Assembly: GCF_006716095.1 (NCBI RefSeq)
Contig: NZ_VFOK01000001.1
Location: forward strand, 2,015,375-2,079,374
Direction: 5' to 3'
From: Barrientosiimonas humi
Lineage (GTDB): Bacteria; Actinomycetota; Actinomycetes; Actinomycetales; Dermatophilaceae
Length of the DNA: 64,000 bases
Below are positions 16,561 to 24,332 of this stretch, in pieces (within the stretch, counting starts at the first letter, position 1; each line of letters begins with the position of its first letter). The position numbers and the translations under genes are program-made. The notes under the pieces are model-generated. The model was not told where the DNA came from and searched no databases. It saw only the letters and a list, made by a program, of their open reading frames with translations.

Positions 16561-17484
16561 CTACTCGTCATCTGGGGCTGCTGCACGGATAGGTGACAGG
16601 TTGTGTCGTGCGCCACGAAGTTCGCGTTCTAAGACAGCGGGCACCACGGGATAGGCGTTGCGCAACCATGTGCGCATCTCGGTGGCGACGGAGTCTTCGA
16701 GCGTCTCCTTGAACGGCCCGGACAGGAGAGGCCACAAGCAGTGCTTGACGACGTCCGGGTGCCTATCGGGGTCGGGACACGTGGTCGCGCCGATCAGCCG
16801 AAGGTGCTTGAATACAGCTTCTTCGCCGATCTCCTTGACGGCAATCATGACTGCGCGAACCGCCTTCTTGATCAGTGCCTCCAGGAACGCGTACTCGGAT
16901 ACTTCGAACGCCGCGACAATCCGGTGCCTGTACTGGTAGATGTCCCGAGGCTGGCTTTCCTCTCCTCGGTCGGTCGAGATGTCTTCTCGCAAAGCCCCCA
17001 TGATGTTCTCGACGAGGTCGTCAAGGGTCCCGTTGACGAGGTTGAATCCGTGGTCGTAGAGGCGGCAAAGTGTCGCCAGGACGACGCACCAGAGATGTCG
17101 GGTGCTGCGATGGTCAGGGCCGCCGCCGTCGAGATGCCGTTCGAACTCGTCGCCGATCTCGTCGGAGATCTGGTGGGCCAGCGCCGCAATGGCGTCGATC
17201 TCGCCGTCGGTGCGACCCTGCTCGATGAGGGTGATCACCAGTTCGCTGGCGATTCCTGTCACCGCCGGATGGCGGTCGGCGACTCGGCCTTTTACAGTCG
17301 TTGCCCGTGTCGCCTCCGGCAAGCGGGTCCAGCGGCGTGGCTCTGCCCACTCGATCGCCTCGGCCTGATCTGCCGGGTCGGAAGTGGCGATACCCCTGAT
17401 CAAGATCGCTCCGTGCCGTGCCCCTCCGCAGGGGCACACGCAGGTGTAGGTCTTCGCGGTCTCGCAGTTGGTGGTGTGTCCCAT
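16561..17484 (-). CDS. Cysteine-rich N-terminus protein of unknown function
   Basis: A 307-residue protein I do not recognise. It opens with a compact metal-binding-like cluster (C7, then TCVCPCGGARHG with C15, C17, C19 and H24). A largely helical body follows, with EIGDEFERHLDGGG, FEVSEYAFLEALIKKAVRAV and a C-terminal basic segment. I chose ATG at 17484, which has GGAG upstream and puts the cysteine cluster at the N-terminus; a longer frame upstream lacks coding character. It is convergent with the CoiA-like gene, and the two together form the lower-GC core of the island. A role alongside that nuclease is only a guess. Confidence 0.55.
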   Translation of the reverse strand: MGHTTNCETAKTYTCVCPCGGARHGAILIRGIATSDPADQAEAIEWAEPRRWTRLPEATRATTVKGRVADRHPAVTGIASELVITLIEQGRTDGEIDAIAALAHQISDEIGDEFERHLDGGGPDHRSTRHLWCVVLATLCRLYDHGFNLVNGTLDDLVENIMGALREDISTDRGEESQPRDIYQYRHRIVAAFEVSEYAFLEALIKKAVRAVMIAVKEIGEEAVFKHLRLIGATTCPDPDRHPDVVKHCLWPLLSGPFKETLEDSVATEMRTWLRNAYPVVPAVLERELRGARHNLSPIRAAAPDDE

Positions 17485-17540
17485 GGTCCGTTCACGCTCC
17501 TGGTCGGTTCCGAGGGTGCTGGTCGAGGGCTGCGGCAAGT

Positions 17541-17750
17541 CACCGCCACTCCAGGATCGGGCTCCACACCCCGGCCTCGGTCCACCTCGGCACCGCGACT
17601 GAGTTCCGGGCGCAGCGGCAAGCCACCCTCGACGCCGCTCACGCTGCCCACCCCCAACGGTTGGGCAACCGCCGCCCCATCGCACCCAAGCTGCCCGAGA
17701 CCGCCTGGATTAACCAGCCCTCACCGGAGGCCCTCACCCAGACCGCGTGC
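17541..17750 (+). mobile_element. IS3-family transposase OrfB, 3' remnant
   Basis: Translation reads SRIGLHTPASVHLGTATEFR, then RAQRQATLDAAHAAHPQR, then PKLPETAWINQPSPEALTQT. This is the typical C-terminal end of IS3-family integrase-core transposases (IGLHTPASVHYGTA... WINxP). The DDE catalytic core, OrfA and the left end are missing, so it is a non-functional scar. It lies exactly between the unknown gene and hipA, marking an insertion/deletion junction. The rest of 17485-17773 holds no gene I can support. Confidence 0.75.
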
Positions 17751-17773
17751 GGTTCACATTCTCGAGGCTATGT

Positions 17774-19015
17774 TCATGCCTTCCTCGCGGTGGCGATCAC
17801 CGTGTTCATCCGAGGCTCGATCGACTTGGCCATCATCGTGATTTCCTGCTCACGGATGCCGTTCCTCCGCGCCGCGTCGCGCCACCCGGTGACCGCTCCG
17901 GCTGCGCGCGCGATCCGCTCGCCTGCCTGAGCGGGCGAGAGGCTGCACTCCTCTGCCAGGGCGAGCAGTGCCTCGGCCTCGTCGGGCGGGGCGTCAGCTC
18001 CCATGATCGTGGTCGAGCGGGCCCGCTGCGGGTCGGGGTTCGGGTTGACGTCGAAGACGGGGCTCAGGGTCCACGAGCCCCGATCGGCGAGGAAGCCGTG
18101 GTTGCGCAGATGGTCGTCCGTGTTACCGAGCGCGACGCTCGCGACGACGCGGTCAAAGAGTTCGTGATGGTCCGCCTTGGGCGACCGGGACAGGTCTCGC
18201 ATAGCCTCGGTGATCTCGGCGTAGTCGCGGTGCTCTCCGTCGGCGGCGCTCAACGCCGTCATCGCGCTGATGTAGCCGATCCTGCGCCCCTCGCCCGTCC
18301 GGTCGAACCTGCGCAGGATCAGCACGCTGCGCTCGCCCACCCGGACGAGCCGCCGACGAGGCGCCCTGATCCCCGCGGCCTCCATCAGGTCCAGCGCCGT
18401 CGCTTCCCAGGCCATGACGTCCCACTGGTCGCTGCCGTGGGGGAATTTCGCGATCGCCAGCGAGCCGTCCTCGAGGCGCACTGAGGCCTTCGGCCGCGCG
18501 CCGCCCAGGCCTGTCGTGCCGGTGTCGAGCAGCTGCTTGACGGCCCGGCTCGGATCCTCGTCCGAGGCGAGACCGTCCGAGGCGCGCAGCAGCTCCGGCA
18601 GCGAGACGAGCCGGGGGACGGTCGCGGGCCTCCCGAGGAACTCCTCGCTGCCCGGCAGCCGGTAGCGCAGCGCGCCTTGGCGGGTGTCGTCGCTGACGCC
18701 CAGGAGGAAGTCGAGGTCGTCCAGCCGGCGCGGCGCGCGGCCCTCGTCGCGGGCACGCGCGCGCTCCGCCTTCTCGACGAGGTTGCGGCCCCAGCGGTCG
18801 GGAGCGCTGTCCGCGAAGGCGCGCACCAGCCCGGACTGGTGCTGCGCGCCCGAGACCAGCGGCAGGCCGGGGTCGATGCTCGTGCCGTCGCTCGACAGGT
18901 AGCCCGGGTCGTAGAGGAACGTGGTGGAGATCTGGCCGCGCTGCCTGGTGAAGTGCGCCTGGCCCACCACGCGCGCGCCATCCGCCTCGTCGACGAGGAC
19001 TTCGACGGTGGTCAT
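17774..19015 (-). CDS. hipA: HipA-like serine/threonine kinase toxin
   Basis: A 413-residue type II toxin kinase. Visible are the N-terminal subdomain with LSSDGTSIDPGLPL, SAPDRWGRNLVEKAER, the Gly-rich ATP loop GLGGARPKASV (about 165), the lysine in LAIAKFPHG, the catalytic loop ASVALGNTDDHLRNHGF and the metal site SPVFDVNPNPDP. HipA phosphorylates glutamyl-tRNA synthetase in E. coli and causes dormancy; the target here is not known. It is translationally coupled to hipB by ATGA (19012-19015). The start ATG at 19015 matches the family N-terminus. Confidence 0.92.
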   Translation of the reverse strand: MTTVEVLVDEADGARVVGQAHFTRQRGQISTTFLYDPGYLSSDGTSIDPGLPLVSGAQHQSGLVRAFADSAPDRWGRNLVEKAERARARDEGRAPRRLDDLDFLLGVSDDTRQGALRYRLPGSEEFLGRPATVPRLVSLPELLRASDGLASDEDPSRAVKQLLDTGTTGLGGARPKASVRLEDGSLAIAKFPHGSDQWDVMAWEATALDLMEAAGIRAPRRRLVRVGERSVLILRRFDRTGEGRRIGYISAMTALSAADGEHRDYAEITEAMRDLSRSPKADHHELFDRVVASVALGNTDDHLRNHGFLADRGSWTLSPVFDVNPNPDPQRARSTTIMGADAPPDEAEALLALAEECSLSPAQAGERIARAAGAVTGWRDAARRNGIREQEITMMAKSIEPRMNTVIATARKA

Positions 19016-19299
19016 CGCGCGCGCTTCTTCGCGAGGCTCCCCGCGCGCAGGCGGCCGATGTCGCTGCCCAGCGGGTCGACGGCCTCGACCACCTGGTCGA
19101 GCACGCCGAGGGCGCGCATCACCTGCGCGACGTTGCCGAAGCCCGCACTCGGGTCGCCGGCCTCGATCTTGCGCAGGGTGTCCCGAGTAATCCCTGCGCG
19201 CTCGGACACTTGCTGCGCTGTCAGGCCCAGCACCATGCGCCAGCCCCGCACGTGCTCGCCGAACTCGGCGAGCTGTCGGTCGATCTTGTACCCGGCCAT
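19012..19299 (-). CDS. hipB: HipB-like XRE antitoxin
   Basis: A 95-residue helix-turn-helix protein: LTAQQVSERAGITRDTLRKI (about 27-46) is a classical XRE motif. The basic C-terminal tail (SLAKKRAR) could contact the toxin or DNA. It precedes and overlaps hipA, the standard order in which the antitoxin represses the operon. Promoter and operator probably lie in 19300-19348, shared with a divergent small ORF; no exact TATCC-N8-GGATA repeat of the E. coli type is present. Confidence 0.88.
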   Translation of the reverse strand: MAGYKIDRQLAEFGEHVRGWRMVLGLTAQQVSERAGITRDTLRKIEAGDPSAGFGNVAQVMRALGVLDQVVEAVDPLGSDIGRLRAGSLAKKRAR

Positions 19300-19348
19300 A
19301 GCACAATCCCTCCTACTACGACGAGTATGCTAGCCGGATAGACCTAAT

Positions 19349-19672
19349 ATGGCGAGCATCGTCGTCACAATACAAGGCATCCTTGCCGGGACCACGAGGT
19401 CGCGCGGCGCGATCCTCACGGCCGACGCGGCGAAGCGGGATGCCGAGATCAAGCTCCTCCTTGGCTGCGCGCCGGAGGAGACCGCCGTGACCCCGCGCTT
19501 CGTCGCGGAGGTCGCGGCGACCCAGATGGACGTCACCGACCTCATCCTCGACCTCCTCGAGGTGATCCGTCACAGGAGCGCTCTCACACATCGGCGCGCT
19601 CGGCTCGTCAGACCGAGGGTTCGGCGACTGCGTCTTCAGCTACGAGTTCTCTCGCCGGCAGGGGCTATGCAT
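19349..19672 (+). pseudogene. Unknown small ORF, probably frameshifted
   Basis: From ATG 19349 to about 19575 the plus frame has strong GC3 bias and encodes an unrecognised protein (ILTADAAKRDAEIKLLLG, then FVAEVAATQMDVTDLILDLL). Near 19580 the bias ends in that frame and resumes in another, encoding HIGALGSSDRGFGDCVFSYE up to about 19672. This looks like one gene split by a frameshift, or two gene fragments joined at the island's right edge. It is divergent from hipB. Function unknown. Confidence 0.35.
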
Positions 19673-19696
19673 TGAGCGTGAGAAGCGGGGTGGGCA

Positions 19697-20551
19697 TCAT
19701 CGCCGCGGGCGGGGCTGGCAGCGCGGGCAGAAGAAGCTCGAGCGGTTCATGAACACCTCGCGGCGCATCAGCGTGCCGCAGCGACGGCACGGCTCCCCCA
19801 CCCGGCCGTACGCGTTCAGCGACCGCTCGAAGTAGCCGCTCGCGCCGTTGACGTTGACATAGAGCGCGTCGAACGAGGTCCCGCCCTGGTCGAGCGCGGC
19901 CTCCATCACCTCGCGGGCGTGCCCCAGCACCCGCGCCAGCGCCGGCTTGGTCAGCTGGTCGGTGCGCCGCGCGCCGTGCACCTGCGCCCGCCACAGCGCC
20001 TCGTCGGCATAGATGTTGCCGATGCCCGAGACGAGCGACTGGTCCAGCAGCGCCCGCTTGACCTCCGTGTGCTTGCCCTTCATCCGCCGTACGACCGCGG
20101 CCGGTTCGTAGGCCGCCTCCAGCGGGTCCGGGGCGATGTGGGCGATCGTGGCCGGCACCCGGCGCGGCCCGACGTCGGCGAGCTCGTCGAGCTGCAGCCC
20201 GCCGAAGGTGCGCTGGTCGACGAATCGCAGCTGGCGTCCGTCGTCGAGGTCGAGCACCGCGTGGGCGTGCTTCTCCAGGGGCGCGTCGGCGTCCTCGACC
20301 AACAGCTGCCCGCTCATGCCGAGGTGGGCGATCAGCGCCTGCTCGTCGTCGAGCAGCAGCCAGAGGTACTTGCCGCGGCGCTCGGCCGCGGCGACCGTGC
20401 GGCCGGTGAGCCGGTCGGCGAGGTCGAGCGGCCCGGGCAGGTGACGGCGCGCGACCCGCGCCCCGGTGACCTGCACCCGCTCGAACCGGCGCCCCACCAC
20501 GTGGTCGGCGAGGCCGCGGCGAACCACCTCGACCTCGGGCAGCTCGGGCAC
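19697..20551 (-). CDS. mutM: Formamidopyrimidine-DNA glycosylase (Fpg/MutM)
   Basis: Base-excision repair enzyme removing 8-oxoguanine and formamidopyrimidines. The 284-residue protein starts [14 protein letters not shown] with catalytic Pro2 and Glu3. It has the helix-two-turn-helix [18 protein letters not shown] and the C-terminal zinc finger C-x2-C (CRRCGTLM) ... C-x2-C (FFCPRCQ). It lies 3 nt after rnc, in the operon yceD-rpmF-rnc-mutM. In related genomes smc follows directly; here the island begins after its stop. Confidence 0.98.
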   Translation of the reverse strand: MPELPEVEVVRRGLADHVVGRRFERVQVTGARVARRHLPGPLDLADRLTGRTVAAAERRGKYLWLLLDDEQALIAHLGMSGQLLVEDADAPLEKHAHAVLDLDDGRQLRFVDQRTFGGLQLDELADVGPRRVPATIAHIAPDPLEAAYEPAAVVRRMKGKHTEVKRALLDQSLVSGIGNIYADEALWRAQVHGARRTDQLTKPALARVLGHAREVMEAALDQGGTSFDALYVNVNGASGYFERSLNAYGRVGEPCRRCGTLMRREVFMNRSSFFCPRCQPRPRR

Positions 20552-20554
20552 GGA

Positions 20555-21331
20555 TCAGGCCCCGTCGACCGGGGGTGCCGTGTCGCTCACGGCGTCGGCG
20601 CGCTCCTTGAGCGTGGTCCACGCCTGCTGCGCGGCCTCCTGCTCGGCGGTCTTCTTGTTGCGGCCCTCGCCGCGCCCCAGCTCCTCGTCGCCGACCAGCA
20701 CCTTGGCGGTGAAGATCTTGTCGTGGTCGGGGCCCTCGGCGGTCACGGAGTACGACGGCGAGCCCAGCTCGGCCGCGGCCACCGCCTCCTGCAGCGAGGT
20801 CTTCCAGTCCAGCCCGGCCCCCAGCTGCGTCGACTGCTCCAGCAGCGGGTCGAGGATGTGGTGCACGAAGCGGCTGGCCGGCTCCAGCCCGCCCATCAGG
20901 AACACCGTCCCGATGACCGCCTCCATCGTGTCGGCGAGGATCGAGTCCTTGTCGCGCCCGCCGGTGGCCGCCTCGCCCCGGCCGAGGAAGACGTACTCCC
21001 CGAGGTCCAGGCCGCGAGCGACGTCGGCGAGCGCCCGCGAGTTGACCACCGAGGCGCGCAGCTTGGCCAGCTGCCCCTCCGGCAGGTCGGGGTGCTCGCC
21101 GTAGAGGTGGTCGGTGACGACCAGCCCGAGCACGGCGTCGCCGAGGAACTCCTGGCGCTCGTTGTGCGGGGCGCCGCCGTTCTCGTACGCGTAGGACCGG
21201 TGCGTCAGGGCACGCGAAAGCAGCGGTTCGTCGATGACCGTGCCCGAGACCTCGGTGAGGATCTGGGCCAGGTCAGCGACGGACCGCTGCGCTGCGCTGA
21301 GGTGCCGTGAGCGCTTGGACTGCGACCCCAC
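20555..21331 (-). CDS. rnc: Ribonuclease III
   Basis: Double-strand-specific endoribonuclease for rRNA and mRNA processing. 258 residues: catalytic motif [20 protein letters not shown] (about 55-74), second acidic cluster [12 protein letters not shown], then a dsRNA-binding domain [12 protein letters not shown] ... [17 protein letters not shown] chose GTG at 21331, 8 nt after the rpmF stop; a longer frame overlaps rpmF and has no family match. Tight coupling to rpmF and mutM indicates one transcript. Confidence 0.97.
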   Translation of the reverse strand: MGSQSKRSRHLSAAQRSVADLAQILTEVSGTVIDEPLLSRALTHRSYAYENGGAPHNERQEFLGDAVLGLVVTDHLYGEHPDLPEGQLAKLRASVVNSRALADVARGLDLGEYVFLGRGEAATGGRDKDSILADTMEAVIGTVFLMGGLEPASRFVHHILDPLLEQSTQLGAGLDWKTSLQEAVAAAELGSPSYSVTAEGPDHDKIFTAKVLVGDEELGRGEGRNKKTAEQEAAQQAWTTLKERADAVSDTAPPVDGA

Positions 21332-21339
21332 GGCGGGGG

Positions 21340-21534
21340 TCAGCTCTGGTGCTCGGTGCGCTCGGCCGAGGCGTAGTGCCGGCCGGCGTAGGTGCCGCAG
21401 TTGGGGCACGCGATGTGCGGCTGCTTGAGCGCCGAGCAGTTCGGGCAGGCCTGGGTGGCGACCGGCGTCGCCTTCCAGTTCGCGCGGCGCGAGCGGGTGT
21501 TGGAGCGCGACATCTTCCGCTTCGGGACGGCCAC
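21340..21534 (-). CDS. rpmF: 50S ribosomal protein L32
   Basis: A 64-residue ribosomal protein beginning [18 protein letters not shown]. Two CxxC pairs (ACPNCSALK and ACPNCGTY) form the zinc-binding type of L32, as opposed to the zinc-free paralogue expressed under zinc starvation. It starts 1 nt after the yceD stop codon, the near-universal bacterial arrangement. Confidence 0.98.
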   Translation of the reverse strand: MAVPKRKMSRSNTRSRRANWKATPVATQACPNCSALKQPHIACPNCGTYAGRHYASAERTEHQS

Positions 21535-21535
21535 G

Positions 21536-22114
21536 TCAGTTCCTCTTCTGGTCGTCGGTGGCGGCCTGGTCGCGCAGTGCGGCCAAGGCTCCCCACCGGG
21601 GGTCTACCTGGTCATGGTGGTGGTCCGGGTCGTCGGCCAGCCTGGCTCCGCACTCGGAGCACAGGCCGGGGCAGTCGTCCCGGCACACCGGCTGGAACGG
21701 CAGCGAAGGCACCACTGCGTCCCGGAGCACGGGCTCCAGGTCGGCAAGGTCACCGTCCAGCTCCCGCAGCTCCTCGTCGTCCTCACCCCCCACCTCCTGG
21801 TGGTGAGCGGCGCGATCGGCGTAGGCGAACAGCTCCTGGAGGTGCACGTCGACAGGGACGTGAACCTCCTCCAGGCACCGCACGCACGCGCCGGTCGCGG
21901 TGGCGCGAGCCGAGCCGGTGACCAGGACCCCCTCGACGACGGCCTCCAGCCGCAGGTCCAGCTCGATGGGCTGGCCCTCCGGGACGGAGATCACGTCGGT
22001 GCCGAGAAGCTCTGGCGCCTCGACCTCGCGGTGCACCTCGAGCATGTTGCCTGGGCGGCGCCCCAGCTCCCGGGTGTCCAGGACCAGTGGGCCGCGTGGG
22101 TCCGCATGCGTCAT
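21536..22114 (-). CDS. yceD: YceD/DUF177 family protein (23S rRNA accumulation protein)
   Basis: A 192-residue protein of the DUF177 family, linked in other bacteria to 23S rRNA accumulation. It contains the single-cysteine motif ATGACVRCLEEV (about 92-103), an acidic region, and the C-terminal cluster CRDDCPGLCSECGARL with a presumed metal site. It directly precedes rpmF, as in most bacteria, which supports the call. The start ATG at 22114 gives the usual length. A promoter lies 63 nt upstream. Confidence 0.93.
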   Translation of the reverse strand: MTHADPRGPLVLDTRELGRRPGNMLEVHREVEAPELLGTDVISVPEGQPIELDLRLEAVVEGVLVTGSARATATGACVRCLEEVHVPVDVHLQELFAYADRAAHHQEVGGEDDEELRELDGDLADLEPVLRDAVVPSLPFQPVCRDDCPGLCSECGARLADDPDHHHDQVDPRWGALAALRDQAATDDQKRN

Positions 22115-22176
22115 CAGGTGCTCACGAAGATCGTTGGGTGGCTCGGCCCACGTCATGACGACGAGGCCGAGGGCCA

Positions 22177-22205
22177 AGGCTACCGGAGCGGCGCTCCCGG
22201 CCCAA
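22177..22205 (-). promoter_or_regulatory. Promoter of the yceD-rpmF-rnc-mutM operon
   Basis: Minus strand: TTGGGC (22205-22200), a 17-nt spacer, TAGCCT (22182-22177). The spacing is consensus-like, and the box is 63 nt before the yceD ATG. The remaining 22115-22289 interval shows GC-rich inverted repeats but no gene. Confidence 0.55.
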
Positions 22206-22289
22206 AACGTACGTCCTGGGCCGGCTCCCGCCCATCCCGAGGGGTGGCGCGCGGCCGGCCGCGGCGGCCACCTTGGCACACTGTCGCGC

Positions 22290-23210
22290 GTGACCCAGCC
22301 CACCCCCGACCGTCGCCACGTGGCGCTGCTGACCAACCCCGCCTCCGGGCACGGCAAGGGCGGGCGCGCGATCCAGCCGGTGCTCGACCGGTTGCGGGCC
22401 TCCGGGGTGCGCGTCGACCACGTCGCCGAGGACGGTCGCGACGCCGCCGAGGCCGCGGTGCGCGAGGTCGCCGGGCAGGGGGCCGACCTGATCCTCAGCG
22501 TCGGCGGCGACGGCACGCACGGCGTCGCGCTGCAGGCCGCCGTCGCGACGGGCACGCCGCTCGGCGTGGTGCCCGCCGGCACCGGCAACGACCTCGCGCG
22601 CGCCCTGCGCATCCCGCGCTCCGACCTCGGCGACGCGGTGACGCTCGCGCTGGAGGCGCCGGTCCGCTCGATCGACGTCGGCCGGGTGCGCACGGGCGAG
22701 CAGGAGCGGTTCTTCGCGACCATCGTCACCGCCGGCTTCGACTCCCTGGTCACCGACCGCACCAACGCGATGCGCTGGCCGAACGGCAAGGCCCGATACC
22801 TGCTCGCGATCGGGATGGAGTACTTCCGCCTCGCCCCGCGCGACTTCCGCGTCGAGATCGACGGCGAGCTCGTGCACGACGGCCCGGCGATCCTCACGGC
22901 CGTGGGCAACACCGAGAGCTACGGCGGCGGCATGCGCATCCTGCCCACCGCCGACCCCGCCGACGGGCTGCTGGACGTGACGATCCTGGAGGGCGTGCGC
23001 TACCCGCGGGTGGAGCTTCCGGCCGTCCTGCCCCGGATCATGCGCGGCACGCACGCGACCCACCGCGCCGTGCGCACCCTGCGGGGCCGGCGGGTGCGGC
23101 TGGAGAGCGGCGTGATGAACGCCTACGCCGACGGCGACCCGGTCGGCGCGCTGCCGGTGACGATCGACGTCGTGCCCGGCGCGCTGCAGGTCGCCGCGCC
23201 GAGCGCCTGA
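22290..23210 (+). CDS. Diacylglycerol/lipid kinase family protein (DgkB/YegS-like)
   Basis: A 306-residue lipid kinase catalytic domain. The nucleotide motif SVGGDGTHGVAL (GGDGT at about 71-75) and GVVPAGTGNDLARAL (about 92-106) are the family's two signatures. ESYGGGMRILPTADPADGLL (about 211-230) supplies the C-terminal metal/active-site region. It probably phosphorylates diacylglycerol or a related lipid at the membrane, recycling DAG into phospholipid synthesis. The start is GTG with no ribosome site; a leaderless start is possible. It is divergent from yceD. Confidence 0.92.
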   Translation: MTQPTPDRRHVALLTNPASGHGKGGRAIQPVLDRLRASGVRVDHVAEDGRDAAEAAVREVAGQGADLILSVGGDGTHGVALQAAVATGTPLGVVPAGTGNDLARALRIPRSDLGDAVTLALEAPVRSIDVGRVRTGEQERFFATIVTAGFDSLVTDRTNAMRWPNGKARYLLAIGMEYFRLAPRDFRVEIDGELVHDGPAILTAVGNTESYGGGMRILPTADPADGLLDVTILEGVRYPRVELPAVLPRIMRGTHATHRAVRTLRGRRVRLESGVMNAYADGDPVGALPVTIDVVPGALQVAAPSA

Positions 23211-23238
23211 CCGACCCCGCCGTACGCCCTCGCCGGGC

Positions 23239-23733
23239 TCAGCTCGGACGCACGCGCTCCAGCAGCGGGCCGAGCACCGGTGCCGGCACCATCGACGCGA
23301 CGTCGCCGCCGAGCGAGGCGACGGTGCGGATCAACGAGCTGGAGTAGTGCCCGAGCGCCGGGTCGCCGGGCAGCAGCAGCGTCTCGACGCCGGTCATCTC
23401 GCGGTTCATCTGCGCCATCGGCTGCTCGTAGTCGTAGTCGACCGACCCGCGGATCCCCTTGAGCAGCACGCCCGCGTCGAGCTCGCGGCACACGTCGACG
23501 ATCAGTCGCCGGCCGAACTCCTCGGCGCGCACGTTGGGCAGCCCGGCGGTCGACTCCTCGATCAGGGCGATGCGCTCCTGCGGGGTGAACGTGCCCTGCT
23601 TGTCGGGGTTGTGCAGCACCGCGACAACCACCTCGTCGAACAGCGCGCTGGCCCGGGTGATGACGTCGAGGTGCCCGACGGTGATCGGGTCGTAGGAGCC
23701 GGGGCACACGCAGCGTCGGGGGTTGCCGGTCAT
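23239..23733 (-). CDS. coaD: Phosphopantetheine adenylyltransferase
   Basis: Catalyses the penultimate step of coenzyme A synthesis (4'-phosphopantetheine + ATP). 164 residues: CPGSYDPITVGHLDVITRA contains the substrate and HxGH-type motifs (GHLD), the ISSS-like motif appears as HYSSSLIR (about 128), and LLKGIRGSVDYDYE is the usual central segment. TAGCCT lies 7 nt before the ATG, indicating a leaderless transcript separate from rsmD. It converges with the lipid kinase gene. Confidence 0.97.
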   Translation of the reverse strand: MTGNPRRCVCPGSYDPITVGHLDVITRASALFDEVVVAVLHNPDKQGTFTPQERIALIEESTAGLPNVRAEEFGRRLIVDVCRELDAGVLLKGIRGSVDYDYEQPMAQMNREMTGVETLLLPGDPALGHYSSSLIRTVASLGGDVASMVPAPVLGPLLERVRPS

Positions 23734-23740
23734 GCGCGCC

Positions 23741-23746
23741 AGGCTA
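23741..23746 (-). promoter_or_regulatory. -10 box of leaderless coaD
   Basis: Minus strand TAGCCT, then 7 nt, then the ATG at 23733; no Shine-Dalgarno sequence. Confidence 0.5.
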
Positions 23747-23759
23747 TGCGTTCGCCGGC

Positions 23760-24332
23760 TCAGGCGACGTCGCCCTCGGGCACGAACTCGGCGAACCAGA
23801 CGGTGGTCTCGCCGTAGCGCCGCGGCCCGATGAGCTCGACGTCGGCCGGCCAGGTGGGCTCGGGCGAGCGGGCCGAGCGCTCGACCGCCAGCACGGCGGA
23901 GTCGGCCAGCCACGGACGTACGGCGGTGAGGACGGCGGCGAGCTCGGCCTCGCCGATGTCGTAGGGCGGGTCGCACAGCACCAGGTCGACGTCGGGCGGG
24001 TCGGGCGGGTTGGCGAGCGCCCGCTCGACGCCGGCCGCGACGACCCTGGCCTGGCGCAGGCCGAGATCGGCGATGTTGCGCCGGATGGTCTCGGCCGCGC
24101 GGCGGTCGGACTCCACGAGCAGCACCGAGGCGGCGGCCCGCGAGGCGGCCTCGAGGCCGAGGGCGCCGGACCCGGCGTAGAGGTCGAGCACCCGCGCGCC
24201 GTGCAGCACGTCGAGGTGCTCCAGCCGGGAGAACATCGCCTCGCGCACCCGGTCGCTGGTGGGCCGGGTGCCGCGGCCGGGCGGTGTCTGCAGCCGCCGG
24301 CCGCCGGCGCTGCCGGCGATGACGCGGGTCAT
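23760..24332 (-). CDS. rsmD: 16S rRNA (guanine966-N2)-methyltransferase RsmD
   Basis: A 190-residue SAM-dependent methyltransferase modifying the small-subunit rRNA. It starts MTRVIAGSAGGRRLQTP, a strongly conserved N-terminus. Motif I is LDLYAGSGALGLEA (about 49-62) and the catalytic motif IV is LVLCDPPYDIGE (about 117). It shares one base with the recG stop (TGATG), so it is translationally coupled in the DAK-recG-rsmD operon. It precedes coaD, a very common pairing. Confidence 0.97.
   Translation of the reverse strand: MTRVIAGSAGGRRLQTPPGRGTRPTSDRVREAMFSRLEHLDVLHGARVLDLYAGSGALGLEAASRAAASVLLVESDRRAAETIRRNIADLGLRQARVVAAGVERALANPPDPPDVDLVLCDPPYDIGEAELAAVLTAVRPWLADSAVLAVERSARSPEPTWPADVELIGPRRYGETTVWFAEFVPEGDVA

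Noticed and set aside
15140-17480. CRISPR array or phage integrase in the island
   Set aside because: I looked for regularly spaced repeats and tyrosine/serine recombinase motifs and saw none.
19316-19591. Minus-strand 91-codon ORF upstream of hipB
   Set aside because: The opposite plus frame has the GC3 bias; this frame reads as a shadow, with a typical Arg/Asp/Gly composition.
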